The notes below the pieces were generated by a model. It did no database searches and was not told the DNA's origin. It worked only from the letters and a program-made list of their open reading frames with translations. A program made the translations under genes and the position numbers. A stretch of DNA of 64,000 bases from Saccharomyces mikatae IFO 1815 (lineage: Eukaryota > Ascomycota > Saccharomycetes > Saccharomycetales > Saccharomycetaceae), in NCBI RefSeq assembly GCF_947241705.1, contig NC_079259.1, forward strand, positions 558,001 to 622,000, written 5' to 3'. Shown here piece by piece: positions 20,409 to 30,589 of this stretch (within the stretch, counting starts at the first letter, position 1; each line of letters opens with the position of its first letter).

Positions 20409-20770
20409 AATTTAACCATATATCAAAGAGTTTAAAAAGTTTTTGAAATGTATTTACCCAGTGGCAAATGTAGCTTATATTAGTGGAGATTAATATATGA
20501 AATTATACGTATCATCTAACATTACATCCTTTCTTTTTTTTTCTGGGTTTACTAGTACAAAGACCTTTAGCCATTTACTAAACGTAACGAACGATAAAAA
20601 TAAAGAGATACATAATGTAACAATAAAAAATGCTAGTAACAGCTGTTGACTTGAGTAGCTATAAATAATAACATGGTGTTGCATTGCTAAGTACAATAAA
20701 ATTGAATAAAGGAATATAAATATATGTATGTCACGAAAACATGTGTATATGGTAGTGTGTCAGGCGTTTT
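20409..20770. other. DOA4-FMP16 intergenic region
   Basis: This 362-bp gap between two minus-strand genes is mostly filled by a 64-codon minus-strand ORF (20490-20684). The remainder is AT-rich and must contain the DOA4 promoter. Confidence 0.6.
20490..20684 (-). CDS. Putative small single-pass membrane protein, unrecognised
   Basis: An ATG-initiated 64-codon frame starts MQHHVIIYSYSS. It encodes one strongly hydrophobic segment (QLLLAFFIVTLCISLFLSF, residues ~13-31), then a basic/aromatic stretch (KWLKVFVLVNPEKKRK) and an acidic tail ending YNFIY. The positive charges after the segment suggest a cytosolic C-terminus. I know of no annotated gene here in S. cerevisiae and do not recognise the sequence. 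It ends 81 bp before the DOA4 start and begins 86 bp after the FMP16 stop, so it would overlap the DOA4 promoter. That overlap and its short length keep confidence moderate. Confidence 0.4.
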   Translation of the reverse strand: MQHHVIIYSYSSQQLLLAFFIVTLCISLFLSFVTFSKWLKVFVLVNPEKKRKDVMLDDTYNFIY

Positions 20771-21052
20771 TTAATAAACACCATCATCTGGTCTATTCTG
20801 TTCGATTCTAGCATCATCACCCTTCTTCTTCAAGTCTTCCATCCCTGGTTGTTTGAAATTAGGATTCTTTCCGTGCTCTAAACTATCCAACTTCTTCTTA
20901 TTGCTATCAAACAATCCCTGTTCCTTCTTCTCAGTTTCATCTTGATTATTCTTTAAGTGAGGCATTGAAGCCCTGACAGCAACGGAAAAGGGCGCCTTTG
21001 TAGATTTGCAGATCAATTGCTTTGAAGTGCGTAAAACAATGGTTCTTAGCAT
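20771..21052 (-). CDS. FMP16: Small mitochondrial protein, stress-related
   Basis: The 93-residue product matches yeast Fmp16. The N-terminus (MLRTIVLRTSKQLICKSTK) is a basic amphipathic mitochondrial presequence. The rest is hydrophilic and Asp/Lys-rich with no known domain. Fmp16 was found in the mitochondrial proteome and is linked to stress responses. One STRE core (AGGGG) is at 21244-21248, about 190 bp upstream of the start. Function is unknown. Confidence 0.92.
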   Translation of the reverse strand: MLRTIVLRTSKQLICKSTKAPFSVAVRASMPHLKNNQDETEKKEQGLFDSNKKKLDSLEHGKNPNFKQPGMEDLKKKGDDARIEQNRPDDGVY

Positions 21053-21465
21053 GTTTGAAAATATCGATATTTGTATATTAATATGAGACTGTAGATTTAC
21101 TTCGCTCTCTAAAAGTATATAAAAATCAGAACATTGAAAAGCTGAACATTCAGCTAAATATACAAATCAAATCCTGCTAGACAAATTGTAGGTAGTTTAT
21201 ATACCGATGTTCTAAAGGCTCCCTAAGATTCTTTACAGGAAGAAGGGGGCGATACAGGAACAAGCCCTTTAATAGTGAGGTATCCTTAAAAAAAGATACG
21301 TAAATCTCCACAAGAGTTGAAAAGAACCCAATCACCGAAAGTACATTGTTACGTCTCAAGAAATGTCGTCAAGAATAAGTACGGCGGTAGCAGTTAAGTA
21401 ATAATATGTGGTTTAAAAAGTACAAATAATTAGATTATAATACGTAGGAGCGCAAAACCAATGAT
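21053..21465. other. FMP16-PAA1 intergenic region
   Basis: This 413-bp gap holds the FMP16 promoter and the PAA1 3' flank. One AGGGG lies at 21244. The 60-codon minus-strand open frame in it has no ATG start, and I see no gene. Confidence 0.5.
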
Positions 21466-22041
21466 CTAATTATCGTATTCTTCCTTGATCAGTTCTCTTT
21501 CCATGTCGATCCATTTCACTTCAGCAAAGCTTTTATCCTTAGCAACGTTGGTATTTTCAGCAATGATTTTGAATCCAACTCTTTCATAGAATGGTACCAA
21601 TGGTTCGTGGGCAATTAAGACAATTTTGTTGCCAATTTCCTGGTTACTTAACTTTTGAATGTAATCAGTTAATAGTAAAGTAGCCAAATTTTTCTTCTGA
21701 TATTCTGGTTTGATTACTACAGAATGAATACCGATATGGTTGCTGGATTCCACTTGCAATTTGCCCATGCTTTCAATGGTAATAAATTCATGTGGTATCT
21801 TAGTACCCATAATATGACCGATCAGTGTCTCCTTTTTAACTTCTTTGCCCTCGATCTCTCTGATGAAAAGGCCTGAACATAATTCGGGACAATTGGTTAA
21901 GCGGAAACTGATGATTTCCTCTGAAGCTCTTTCATTTGGTGGGAATCCTTGGCTTTCTAAGTTCGATATCTGTTGCAAATCTTCAATAATTAAAGGTCTA
22001 ATATACATATGAAGCGGTAGCGTATTGGTTGAGGAGGCCAT
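21466..22041 (-). CDS. PAA1: Polyamine/arylalkylamine N-acetyltransferase
   Basis: The 191-residue GNAT-fold protein matches yeast Paa1. The acetyl-CoA-binding region is [20 protein letters not shown] near residues 112-131. The (Q/R)xxGxG/A loop is degenerate, reading KKNLAT. The C-terminal FYERVGFK is typical of GNATs. It acetylates polyamines and aromatic amines in the cytosol and is related to animal AANATs. The 347-bp upstream gap (22042-22388) also carries the IPT1 3' flank and holds no gene; its open frames overlap one another on both strands and mostly reflect T-rich sequence. Confidence 0.93.
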   Translation of the reverse strand: MASSTNTLPLHMYIRPLIIEDLQQISNLESQGFPPNERASEEIISFRLTNCPELCSGLFIREIEGKEVKKETLIGHIMGTKIPHEFITIESMGKLQVESSNHIGIHSVVIKPEYQKKNLATLLLTDYIQKLSNQEIGNKIVLIAHEPLVPFYERVGFKIIAENTNVAKDKSFAEVKWIDMERELIKEEYDN

Positions 22042-22388
22042 CTTTTAACTTTTTGTCTGGAAGTAGTATACTGGTTTTGAATCTTTCCCAAGAAGTGTAT
22101 CCTGATGTCGAATCCTTTTCAATCAGTTTTGTATTATGCTTTCTTTCTATACTTCTCGTTCTGTTTCTTGCCTGGTGGGATGTTTCTCGTTCTCTTGTAT
22201 TCCTTTTTTCAGTTTTGCCGTTCAAAACTATTCTTTCCAGACTACCATACGAATACTAAAAAAAGGCAGTTTCAGGTTAACCCTTGAAAAGAGTAAAAAA
22301 GAACTTGTGTGTAGTTAATACTGAGAAAAAAAGGCTATTATATGTTACTTAGTTCATAAAATTATAATTTTATTTGATAGCCTATTGT

Positions 22389-23972
22389 CTATGCTAATGG
22401 ATCAAAAAACCACTCCATCTTGGTACCACAAAATACTCTCATGCCAAAAGTACGAGCTTCGTTTCTTGTGTCCACTTTATCACCCAACCTTAAATGAATC
22501 CAGTTCTTCAAAACTTTTGGTTGTAAGACAAACCAGTTTATAATGATGAAACTTCCCACTGCATATAAAACACCAACGAAAAGGTCAAATCTATAATGGT
22601 GGTCCAGGTACATGGTGGCCCACCATTGTAAAATTATATATAAGATGGCCCAGAATTTTGGCACAAACCCATCGTTGACTATTTTAAAAACCCATTTATT
22701 TGTAAAATCCATATCTTCATGATATAAACGGATAAACTGGAGTGGTTTCTTATTTCTGTTGTTGTTGGTAACGTCTCTGCTACTATTGCTGGCGCTTCTT
22801 TCATTGCTGGATACAGTCAACGAAGAGGAAGGGGAGGAGGACCGTTCATTTAAAAGATCTACGGGCTCAACAGAACTTAATGGTTCCATTTCTAGGTCGT
22901 TTGGACCCATCATGGATACTCCGTTGTTGTCGGCGTCATCTTCGCTATCCTCTTCGCTCAGTTTGAAGGTGGAAAAATCATTACTGTTCATTGTTGAGTT
23001 TTCTCTGCTGGCAAATCTATGCTTTAAGCTAGTGGATCTTGAAATTAAGAACAGGAAGCATTGAAATGCGATGGCGGAGTGCAGTGAAGGAACAGCACCA
23101 AAAACAATAGGAGACATATGGAATCCCTTCGTGTTCAGATGAGTACCCAAATGGCTATCCACTCTCGTCAAGCCGGCAGCAAACCCTTCCTGGGTGTAGT
23201 TGACATGTTCGGTGTCATTAATGCCATATAAATGAGTGAACCATGGCGATGCCATTGGGATGAACAGATGGGTAAAGACGCCCGCTATATTTTGTAATCC
23301 TAGGGCAAAACCAAAGCATTTCAGAGTTCCCGGCGGTTGGAAGACGTATAAATACACCGCGGTTAGAATGGGGGCCGTCAAATGTAAAATGACATAAGAG
23401 AACCAAGCCAGAAGATCTTTCGTTTTAGTAAAATTTGCGTCTGATTGGTAGGCGAAAAAATGATCTATATTGAGTACAACGAATGTAAACAGAGGCAGGG
23501 CAAATGGTATGAAAATTGTCCGAAACTTCTTATGGATCGGCCGTTGATTGCGCTGACGGGGATAATGAAAAATATTCGCAAACCACTCTAACAAATTATA
23601 GTTAACGTGCTTAACGTAGTAAATATAGTACCAGATAGCTAAAGGAAGGCATATCAAAAATACTAAAAGAAATGCAAAAGATGATACGAAAGACCAAAAA
23701 AACAGCTTGTAAGTGTTATCGGGCAATTGAACAGTAAGTTCGTGCCAGTAGTCTCCAAAGAGAAATTGATCGGCGAAAAAGGCGAACTTGCTATGAATGT
23801 TAGGTCTGATCTCAATGGGTATCAGACCAGCGTGCTTAAATATAGACAGCCAAATAAATACTGGCGCGAAGTTAAGCATGAAGTTGAACGGTAGCGTTAC
23901 TAAGTTACGTTGATTCAAACCTGCATTATACATGTTTTTGACGAACGTCGCCAGGGAAGATATGATGTTCAT
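22389..23972 (-). CDS. IPT1: Inositolphosphotransferase making M(IP)2C
   Basis: The 527-residue product is recognised as Ipt1, the Golgi enzyme that transfers inositol phosphate from phosphatidylinositol to MIPC to form M(IP)2C, the last step of yeast sphingolipid synthesis. Several membrane helices are visible (for example FWSFVSSFAFLLVFLICLPL). PAP2/LPT-like catalytic motifs occur: PSLHSAIAF near residue 295 and DHHYRFDLFVG near 460. A Ser-rich acidic loop separates them. A perfect Pdr1/Pdr3 element lies about 420 bp upstream, consistent with the known coupling of IPT1 to multidrug-resistance regulators. Confidence 0.95.
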   Translation of the reverse strand: MNIISSLATFVKNMYNAGLNQRNLVTLPFNFMLNFAPVFIWLSIFKHAGLIPIEIRPNIHSKFAFFADQFLFGDYWHELTVQLPDNTYKLFFWSFVSSFAFLLVFLICLPLAIWYYIYYVKHVNYNLLEWFANIFHYPRQRNQRPIHKKFRTIFIPFALPLFTFVVLNIDHFFAYQSDANFTKTKDLLAWFSYVILHLTAPILTAVYLYVFQPPGTLKCFGFALGLQNIAGVFTHLFIPMASPWFTHLYGINDTEHVNYTQEGFAAGLTRVDSHLGTHLNTKGFHMSPIVFGAVPSLHSAIAFQCFLFLISRSTSLKHRFASRENSTMNSNDFSTFKLSEEDSEDDADNNGVSMMGPNDLEMEPLSSVEPVDLLNERSSSPSSSLTVSSNERSASNSSRDVTNNNRNKKPLQFIRLYHEDMDFTNKWVFKIVNDGFVPKFWAILYIILQWWATMYLDHHYRFDLFVGVLYAVGSFIIINWFVLQPKVLKNWIHLRLGDKVDTRNEARTFGMRVFCGTKMEWFFDPLA

Positions 23973-25026
23973 GCTTTCTTACGCGTTGAAGGCGTCTGGA
24001 TGATTCTTGGCAGAAAATCCTAACGTGCAAACAGTAGAATAAAGTACAGTTGCGGGTGGCGATGGACAAACAACGAAAGTTATAAAACTATGTGCCGGTT
24101 TTTTTTGGTCTTCTTCTTGGGCGATTCGTGGTAGCTCTTCCAACGTTTCGAGCCTTTTTTTGCTCGAGTATATTATATAGAAATGTTGTGGCAGCAACTC
24201 TGAATTTTACCCATTCTTTTTTTGGATTTCCACTAAACTTGCATTTCGTAAGAGAATTTACACCACAACTTCATTGAGACAACGGCGGAGAAAAAGCCGG
24301 TAAAAGAAAAGCGATATCAATGAGGAAGAAAGGAAGGCGCCAAGAAGCGGCGCGGGGATAATGTATTTTTCCCGTGGCGTTCTCATTGGGTTCCGCGGAA
24401 AATACGTGAGCGCTCAGGAAAGGCGCAGTTGCTGCGGCAAACTGAAGTAACCTATAGCCGTTTATACCAGCACAAGAGTACAAACTGTACCTGAAGCTCG
24501 GCAGCGCTGTATAGCAGTTGTTGTTGCTTGTTGACGTGCTTTTTCTCATGCATCCTCAACAGAAATCATCCAACTTAGATTCATTGCCTTTACGACTAAT
24601 CATGGACTAACTCACTGTATAGTCAAGCGTGTTTCTTTTCGTATTTCTGCAGAGGAAACACCAAGACGAATCACGTATACGGGATTGGAGATACGATGCT
24701 GCTTGTTCCACTGAAAGTAACTGCAAAAAAAACAACCAAGAGAATATAGGAATCATGTTGTTTTTAGACATTACATGGTTCCACATGCTTCTTGAACCAT
24801 CGCATCCCATCCGGGTATCATATTGCACACTTTTTTTTTTCGTTTTTCTTTTGACAGCATACACGGAGTGGAAAACAAACTTCCCATAACAGCATCTTTC
24901 CGTGGGGCCGTGATAAAGATTGCCATATATCAGTCTGTGTTCAGGGTTTGAAATGCATGAGCTCCACTAGTGAGAAATCATTCTGCATAAAACATATCGC
25001 ACACAAAGTTTCTTTTTCTCAGTAAA
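23973..25026. promoter_or_regulatory. Divergent IPT1-SNF11 intergenic region
   Basis: A 1054-bp region with an unusually GC-rich core (about 24280-24460) containing a PDRE at 24392-24399. The rest is ordinary AT-rich promoter sequence. A 92-codon minus-strand ORF (24271-24549) crosses the GC-rich core and is not called. Confidence 0.6.
24392..24399. promoter_or_regulatory. Pdr1/Pdr3 response element (PDRE)
   Basis: A perfect palindromic TCCGCGGA lies about 420 bp upstream of the IPT1 ATG. IPT1 is an established target of Pdr1/Pdr3 in S. cerevisiae, so the site is likely functional. Confidence 0.8.
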
Positions 25027-25482
25027 ATGAGCAGTGACATTGCCTACTCAAATATAAACACCACAGCAGAAAATGGGAATACCAAGACTAGCGCCAGCGT
25101 AGATGTAGGTGCTAATGCAACTGCAGATCTGAACCTGCCCACCGTCGATGAACAAAGACAATATAAAGTACAGCTGCTTCTACATATAAATAGCATACTA
25201 CTTGCCAGAGTTATTCAGATGAACAACAGCTTACAGACCAACCTACAAAACAATATAAATAATAGCAACAATAATAATATTATTAGAATACAGCAGCTTA
25301 TATCTCAGCTCCTCAAAAGGGTCCATGCCAATCTTCATTGCATATCTCAAATTAACCAAGGAGTGCCCTCAGCCAAACCATTGATTCTCACCCCCCCTCA
25401 GCTGGCCAACCAACAACAATCCCCACAAGATATTCTTTCTAAACTCTATCTCCTCTTAGCAAGAGTGTTCGAGATATGGTAA
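25027..25482 (+). CDS. SNF11: SWI/SNF chromatin-remodelling subunit
   Basis: The 151-residue product is recognised as Snf11, which binds the Snf2 N-terminal region in SWI/SNF. The C-terminal two thirds (DEQRQYKVQLLLHINSILLA to the end LLARVFEIW) carry the conserved helices, with an Asn-rich stretch (INNSNNNNIIR) between them. The S288C protein as I recall it is 169 residues. The shortfall lies in the N-terminal Ala/Asn/Thr-rich repeat, present here only as GANATADL. The start is the first ATG, with an A-rich context. Confidence 0.93.
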   Translation: MSSDIAYSNINTTAENGNTKTSASVDVGANATADLNLPTVDEQRQYKVQLLLHINSILLARVIQMNNSLQTNLQNNINNSNNNNIIRIQQLISQLLKRVHANLHCISQINQGVPSAKPLILTPPQLANQQQSPQDILSKLYLLLARVFEIW

Positions 25483-26405
25483 AAAATCCTGTTTTTCTTC
25501 GCTTTTTCTTCGCTTTTTTTTCTTTTATTGTATTGTTTGATTTTCAACTACCGGTACTACTGCATGCCCACAGATGAACAAGAACGAGAAGGATAAAAAG
25601 GAGGAGAGGAACAAGAATAACTAACTACCCGTAGAAATATAATCTGCTATACTCTACTCTCCCTCTCCGTAGCGTAACTTAACGTACATAATAATATCGG
25701 TATGTAAAAATTCATGTGAACAGGCTTTTATTCTTTTAATCGTAGTCTACTTCGGCACTGCTATTCTACTACTTCCATCGAGAAACATTCGTCATTATCG
25801 CAGTTAATTATCGTCATCTTCATCATGCACGTTGATAGTGGGAGCCTATCTCAACACGTACCTGGTACACTGTTACGCCATCTCTCGCGTAACCCCTTCC
25901 CCTTTTGACTCTCTAACTTTTTCCTTCCCCTTCTCCTATGGCCCAGCCTAACCTAGTCTAGCCTCGCTGGACCCCCTCCTTCCGGCGGTCAACCCCTTCC
26001 TTTCTTTTCTCGCTCTCTACGTGCAGAATTGGTAGAGAAGTTGGTGCCATACAGAAAAATAGGCAGAGGGAAGCGGCCGAGGGTCTACTTATAGGGGTTG
26101 GTTAAACTCCCACTATGACGATCAAGGAGGGACAATCTCGATTCTCATTCTTTTTGGGACAATACAGGTTCCACCCCCAACTCTCAGACATCCCTGGAAG
26201 TCTCATCTGATCCATTTAAATACTATTAATTTTCGTACACTTTAAGATCTTTCTAATAGCTTCCCTTTCTCATTGCAGTTCCATCCAAGGCAAAAAAAAA
26301 AAAAAAACTTCAATACGAACAGCAAGCGACGTCCCTAGATCACGTTGAGCAAATAATAAGAATCAAAAGAACACTGCGCGTTACTCTTACTGCTATTGTG
26401 CCGAA
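25483..26405. promoter_or_regulatory. SNF11-TPS2 intergenic region with STRE cluster
   Basis: A 923-bp gap upstream of TPS2. It carries six STRE cores (AGGGG or CCCCT) within about 205 bp: 25893, 25899, 25927, 25973, 25993 and 26093. Pyrimidine-rich tracts surround them and a 16-nt A-run sits at about 26290-26306. This fits Msn2/Msn4 control of TPS2. No extra gene is seen. Confidence 0.75.
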
Positions 26406-29096
26406 ATGACTACCACTGCCCAAGACAATTCTCCCAAGAGGAAACAACGTATCATAAATTGTGTTACGCAACTGCCCTACAAGATTCAATTGGGCGAAAG
26501 TAACGATGACTGGAAAATATCCGCAACTACAGGCAACAGCGCTTTATATTCTTCTCTAGAGTACCTTCAGTTTGATTCTACCGAGTACGAGCAGCACGTT
26601 GTTGGTTGGACAGGTGAGATAACGAGAACTGAACGCAACCTTTTCACCAGAGAGGCCAAGGAAAAACCGCAAGACTTAGACGATGATCCCTTATATTTGA
26701 CAAAGGAGCAGATCAAGGGTTTAACCACGACTCTACAAGACCACATGAAATCTGATAAAGAAGCTAAGACGGATACCGCTCAAACCGCTTTTGCTACTAA
26801 TAACGTCCATCCTGTTTGGCTACTTAGAAAAAACCAGAGCAGATGGAGAAATTACGCTGAGAAAGTTATTTGGCCAACTTTCCACTATATCTTAAATCCT
26901 TCGAATGAAGGTGAACAGGAAAAGAACTGGTGGTACGATTATGTCAAGTTTAACGAAGCTTACGCACAGAAAATCGGAGAAGTTTACCAGAAGGGTGATA
27001 TCATCTGGATTCATGACTATTACCTACTGTTATTGCCTCAACTACTGAGAATGAAATTCAACGACGAGTCTATTATCATAGGTTATTTCCATCATGCCCC
27101 TTGGCCAAGTAATGAATATTTCCGTTGTTTACCACGTAGAAAGCAAATTTTAGATGGTCTTGTGGGAGCCAATAGAATTTGCTTCCAAAACGAATCGTTT
27201 TCCCGTCATTTCGTATCGAGTTGTAAAAGATTACTAGATGCGACAGCCAAGAAATCTAAAAACTCCTCTAATAGCGATCAATACCAAGTGTCCGTGTACG
27301 GTGGTGACGTGCTCGTAGACTCTTTGCCTATTGGTGTCAATACGACCCAAATCCTAAAGGACGCTTTCACAAAGGATATTGATTCCAAAGTTCTTTCTAT
27401 TAAGCAGGCTTATCAAAACAAAAAAATCATAATAGGTAGAGATCGTTTAGATTCCGTTAGAGGTGTTGTTCAGAAATTAAGAGCATTTGAAACTTTCTTA
27501 GCCATGTACCCAGAATGGCGAGACCAAGTGGTATTGATTCAAGTCAGTAGCCCTACTGCCAATAGAAACTCGCCACAAACAATCAAATTGGAACAGCAGG
27601 TCAATGAACTGGTTAACTCCATCAATTCAGAATATGGTAACCTAAATTTCTCTCCCGTTCAGCATTACTACATGAGAATCCCTAAAGATGTTTACCTATC
27701 CCTTCTAAGAGTTGCAGATTTGTGTTTAATCACAAGTGTTAGAGATGGTATGAATACTACTGCTTTGGAATATGTCACTGTCAAATCGCACATGTCTAAT
27801 TTCTTATGCTACGGAAATCCTTTGATTTTAAGTGAGTTTTCTGGTTCCAGCAATGTGTTGAAGGATGCTATTGTGGTTAATCCATGGGATTCGGTAGCCG
27901 TTGCTAAATCGATCAACATGGCTTTGAAATTGGACAAGGAAGAAAAAAACAATTTAGAATCGAAATTATGGAAAGAAGTTCCTACTATTCAAAATTGGAC
28001 CAACAAGTTTTTAACCTCAATAAGGGAACAAGCCACATCTGACGATGATGTGGAAAGAAAAATGACGCCTGCGCTCAATAGGCCTGTTCTTTTGGAGAAC
28101 TATAAGCAAGCTAAGCGTAGACTGTTTCTTTTCGATTATGACGGTACTTTGACTCCAATCGTCAAAGACCCAGCTGCAGCTATTCCATCAGCAAGACTTT
28201 ACACAATTCTACAAAAACTGTGTGCCGATCCGCATAATCAGATTTGGATAATTTCAGGTCGTGACCAAAAGTTTTTGAATAAATGGCTAGGTGGCAAACT
28301 ACCTCAACTAGGTCTAAGTGCAGAACATGGTTGTTTTATGAAAGATGTATCTTGCCAAGATTGGGTCAATTTGACCGAAAAAGTCGATATGTCTTGGCAA
28401 GTGCGTGTTAATGAAGTGATGGAAGAATTCACTACAAGAACTCCGGGTTCATTTATCGAAAGAAAGAAAGTCGCTCTTACTTGGCACTATAGGCGCACTG
28501 TTCCAGAGTTGGGTGAGTTCCATGCCAAAGAATTGAAAGAAAAATTATTATCTTTCACCGATGATTTCGATTTGGAAGTTATGGATGGTAAAGCCAATAT
28601 TGAAGTTCGTCCAAGATTCGTTAACAAGGGTGAAATTGTCAAGAGACTAGTCTGGCATCAACATGGTAAACCACAAGACATATTGAAGGGGATCAGTGAA
28701 AAACTACCAAAAGATCAAATGCCCGATTTTGTGTTATGTTTGGGTGATGACTTCACTGACGAAGATATGTTTAGACAGTTGAATACCATCGAATCCTGTT
28801 GGAAGCAAAAATACCCTGATGAGAAAAATCAATGGGGTAATTATGGATTTTATCCTGTCACCGTGGGATCTGCATCTAAAAAAACTGTCGCTAAGGCACA
28901 TTTAACTGATCCTCAGCAAGTTTTGGAAACTTTAGGTCTACTTGTTGGTGATGTTTCGCTTTTCCAAAGTGCTGGTACGGTCGACTTGGATTCGAGAGGT
29001 CATGTAAAGAATAGCGAAAGCAGTTTGAAATCAAAACTGGCTTCTAAAGCTTATGTCATGAAAAGATCTGCTTCTTATACTGGTGCAAAGGTTTGA
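26406..29096 (+). CDS. TPS2: Trehalose-6-phosphate phosphatase
   Basis: The 896-residue product matches yeast Tps2, the phosphatase of the trehalose synthase complex (with Tps1, Tps3, Tsl1). The N-terminal ~550 residues are a glycosyltransferase-20-like domain. The C-terminal part is a HAD phosphatase with nucleophile motif DYDGT at residues 577-581 and the acidic motif LCLGDDFTDEDMF near 780. It converts trehalose-6-phosphate to trehalose in the cytosol during heat and other stress. Six STRE cores upstream agree with stress induction. Confidence 0.98.
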   Translation: MTTTAQDNSPKRKQRIINCVTQLPYKIQLGESNDDWKISATTGNSALYSSLEYLQFDSTEYEQHVVGWTGEITRTERNLFTREAKEKPQDLDDDPLYLTKEQIKGLTTTLQDHMKSDKEAKTDTAQTAFATNNVHPVWLLRKNQSRWRNYAEKVIWPTFHYILNPSNEGEQEKNWWYDYVKFNEAYAQKIGEVYQKGDIIWIHDYYLLLLPQLLRMKFNDESIIIGYFHHAPWPSNEYFRCLPRRKQILDGLVGANRICFQNESFSRHFVSSCKRLLDATAKKSKNSSNSDQYQVSVYGGDVLVDSLPIGVNTTQILKDAFTKDIDSKVLSIKQAYQNKKIIIGRDRLDSVRGVVQKLRAFETFLAMYPEWRDQVVLIQVSSPTANRNSPQTIKLEQQVNELVNSINSEYGNLNFSPVQHYYMRIPKDVYLSLLRVADLCLITSVRDGMNTTALEYVTVKSHMSNFLCYGNPLILSEFSGSSNVLKDAIVVNPWDSVAVAKSINMALKLDKEEKNNLESKLWKEVPTIQNWTNKFLTSIREQATSDDDVERKMTPALNRPVLLENYKQAKRRLFLFDYDGTLTPIVKDPAAAIPSARLYTILQKLCADPHNQIWIISGRDQKFLNKWLGGKLPQLGLSAEHGCFMKDVSCQDWVNLTEKVDMSWQVRVNEVMEEFTTRTPGSFIERKKVALTWHYRRTVPELGEFHAKELKEKLLSFTDDFDLEVMDGKANIEVRPRFVNKGEIVKRLVWHQHGKPQDILKGISEKLPKDQMPDFVLCLGDDFTDEDMFRQLNTIESCWKQKYPDEKNQWGNYGFYPVTVGSASKKTVAKAHLTDPQQVLETLGLLVGDVSLFQSAGTVDLDSRGHVKNSESSLKSKLASKAYVMKRSASYTGAKV

Positions 29097-29662
29097 AAAC
29101 TTTTCTACGAACAGGTTATGAATCGGGCATATCTTACTTCCTCCTCTTTCATGTTTTATTAATCCTTGTATTGTATTTTTGAATAGCCAATATGCGCTGT
29201 TGTAATGGAGGTATGTAAGAGTAGTTCATACCATTCATGATGACTTAGATATACAGTATACTTTTACAAACTCTTGATATGTAATATCTTTATATGATAT
29301 ATGACTTTTCACTACTATCACTGTTCCCAAGCGGTTTTTCGATAATAGTATGTTAACTGATTTTATCAATTTGAAAAAGAAATTTAAAGCATTGTCCGGC
29401 GCGAAGAAAAAAAGAAATGTGTATATCAGAGGGGAAAAAGTGTCTATTAATGTTTGATTAATGACTATAGATGGAAGCAGAAGCGTTTGTAAAAAGAAGC
29501 ACGTTGAAATACCATTTCAATACAAGGAAGTATATCACCAGACTTTTCATTTCGCGTGTTAGCACCTCACTTTTTCTTTGGAACTTTGAGCAGTTTAACT
29601 TGTAGTCACACGTATCGAAAGCACAATAGCAGGAATAAAGTAATTACAAACTTCCAGCAGGC
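29097..29662. other. TPS2-PPH3 intergenic region
   Basis: A 566-bp tandem gap with the TPS2 3' flank and the PPH3 promoter. It is AT-rich and I see no distinct element or gene. Confidence 0.45.
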
Positions 29663-30589
29663 ATGATGGATTTAGATAAGATTATAGCGTCACTGAGAGA
29701 TGGGAAACACATTTCCGAAGAAACTGTTTTCAGACTATGTTTGAGTTCACAAGAATTGTTGATGAATGAAGGAAATGTAACCCACGTTGACACACCAGTT
29801 ACTATTTGCGGTGATATACATGGACAATTACACGACCTATTAACGCTTTTTGAAAAAAGTGGTGGTGTGGAAAAAACAAGGTATATTTTCCTGGGGGATT
29901 TTGTGGACAGAGGTTTTTATTCATTGGAAAGTTTTTTGCTTTTACTATGCTACAAATTAAGATATCCTGATAGAATTACTTTGATTAGAGGCAACCACGA
30001 AACTCGACAAATTACTAAAGTATACGGATTCTACGATGAAGTGGTGAGAAAATACGGTAATAGTAATGTATGGAGATATTGCTGTGAAGTATTTGATTAT
30101 TTATCACTTGGGGCAATAATAAATAATAGCATATTCTGTGTTCATGGTGGTTTATCTCCAGATATGACAACAGTCGACGAAATACGAACGATTGACAGGA
30201 AACAAGAAGTCCCACATGAAGGTGCTATGTGTGACTTATTATGGAGTGACCCTGAAGACGTTGACACATGGTCATTATCACCGAGAGGTGCTGGGTTTCT
30301 TTTCGGAAAGAGAGAAGTTGACCAATTCTTGGAGAAAAACGACGTCGAGTTAATTGCTAGGGCCCATCAACTAGTTATGGAAGGTTATAAAGAAATGTTC
30401 GACGGTGGATTAGTGACGGTTTGGTCGGCACCAAACTATTGTTACCGATGTGGTAATGTGGCAGCTGTGTTGAAAATAGACGATGATTTGAATCGCGAAT
30501 ATACAATTTTTGAAGCAGTTCAAGCACAAAATGAAGTCGGAAATGCGATAATTCCGACTAAAAAATCTCAAATGGACTATTTCTTATAA
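29663..30589 (+). CDS. PPH3: PP4-type protein phosphatase catalytic subunit
   Basis: The 308-residue product matches yeast Pph3. All PPP-family metal and substrate motifs are present in order: [33 protein letters not shown] and APNYCYR. The C-terminus YFL is the site class that is carboxymethylated in PP2A-like enzymes. With Psy2 and Psy4 it dephosphorylates gamma-H2AX and Rad53 after DNA damage. Two ATGs are adjacent at the start (MMDLDK); I take the first. A (CA)n tract follows the gene near 30680. Confidence 0.97.
   Translation: MMDLDKIIASLRDGKHISEETVFRLCLSSQELLMNEGNVTHVDTPVTICGDIHGQLHDLLTLFEKSGGVEKTRYIFLGDFVDRGFYSLESFLLLLCYKLRYPDRITLIRGNHETRQITKVYGFYDEVVRKYGNSNVWRYCCEVFDYLSLGAIINNSIFCVHGGLSPDMTTVDEIRTIDRKQEVPHEGAMCDLLWSDPEDVDTWSLSPRGAGFLFGKREVDQFLEKNDVELIARAHQLVMEGYKEMFDGGLVTVWSAPNYCYRCGNVAAVLKIDDDLNREYTIFEAVQAQNEVGNAIIPTKKSQMDYFL

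Noticed and set aside
24271-24549. 92-codon minus-strand ORF upstream of IPT1
   Set aside because: It coincides with the GC-rich promoter core carrying the PDRE, where stops are rarer by composition; the translation shows no domain.
24607-24889. Two opposing ~85-codon open frames before SNF11
   Set aside because: Both lack ATG starts and mirror each other across the same DNA; no protein-like features.
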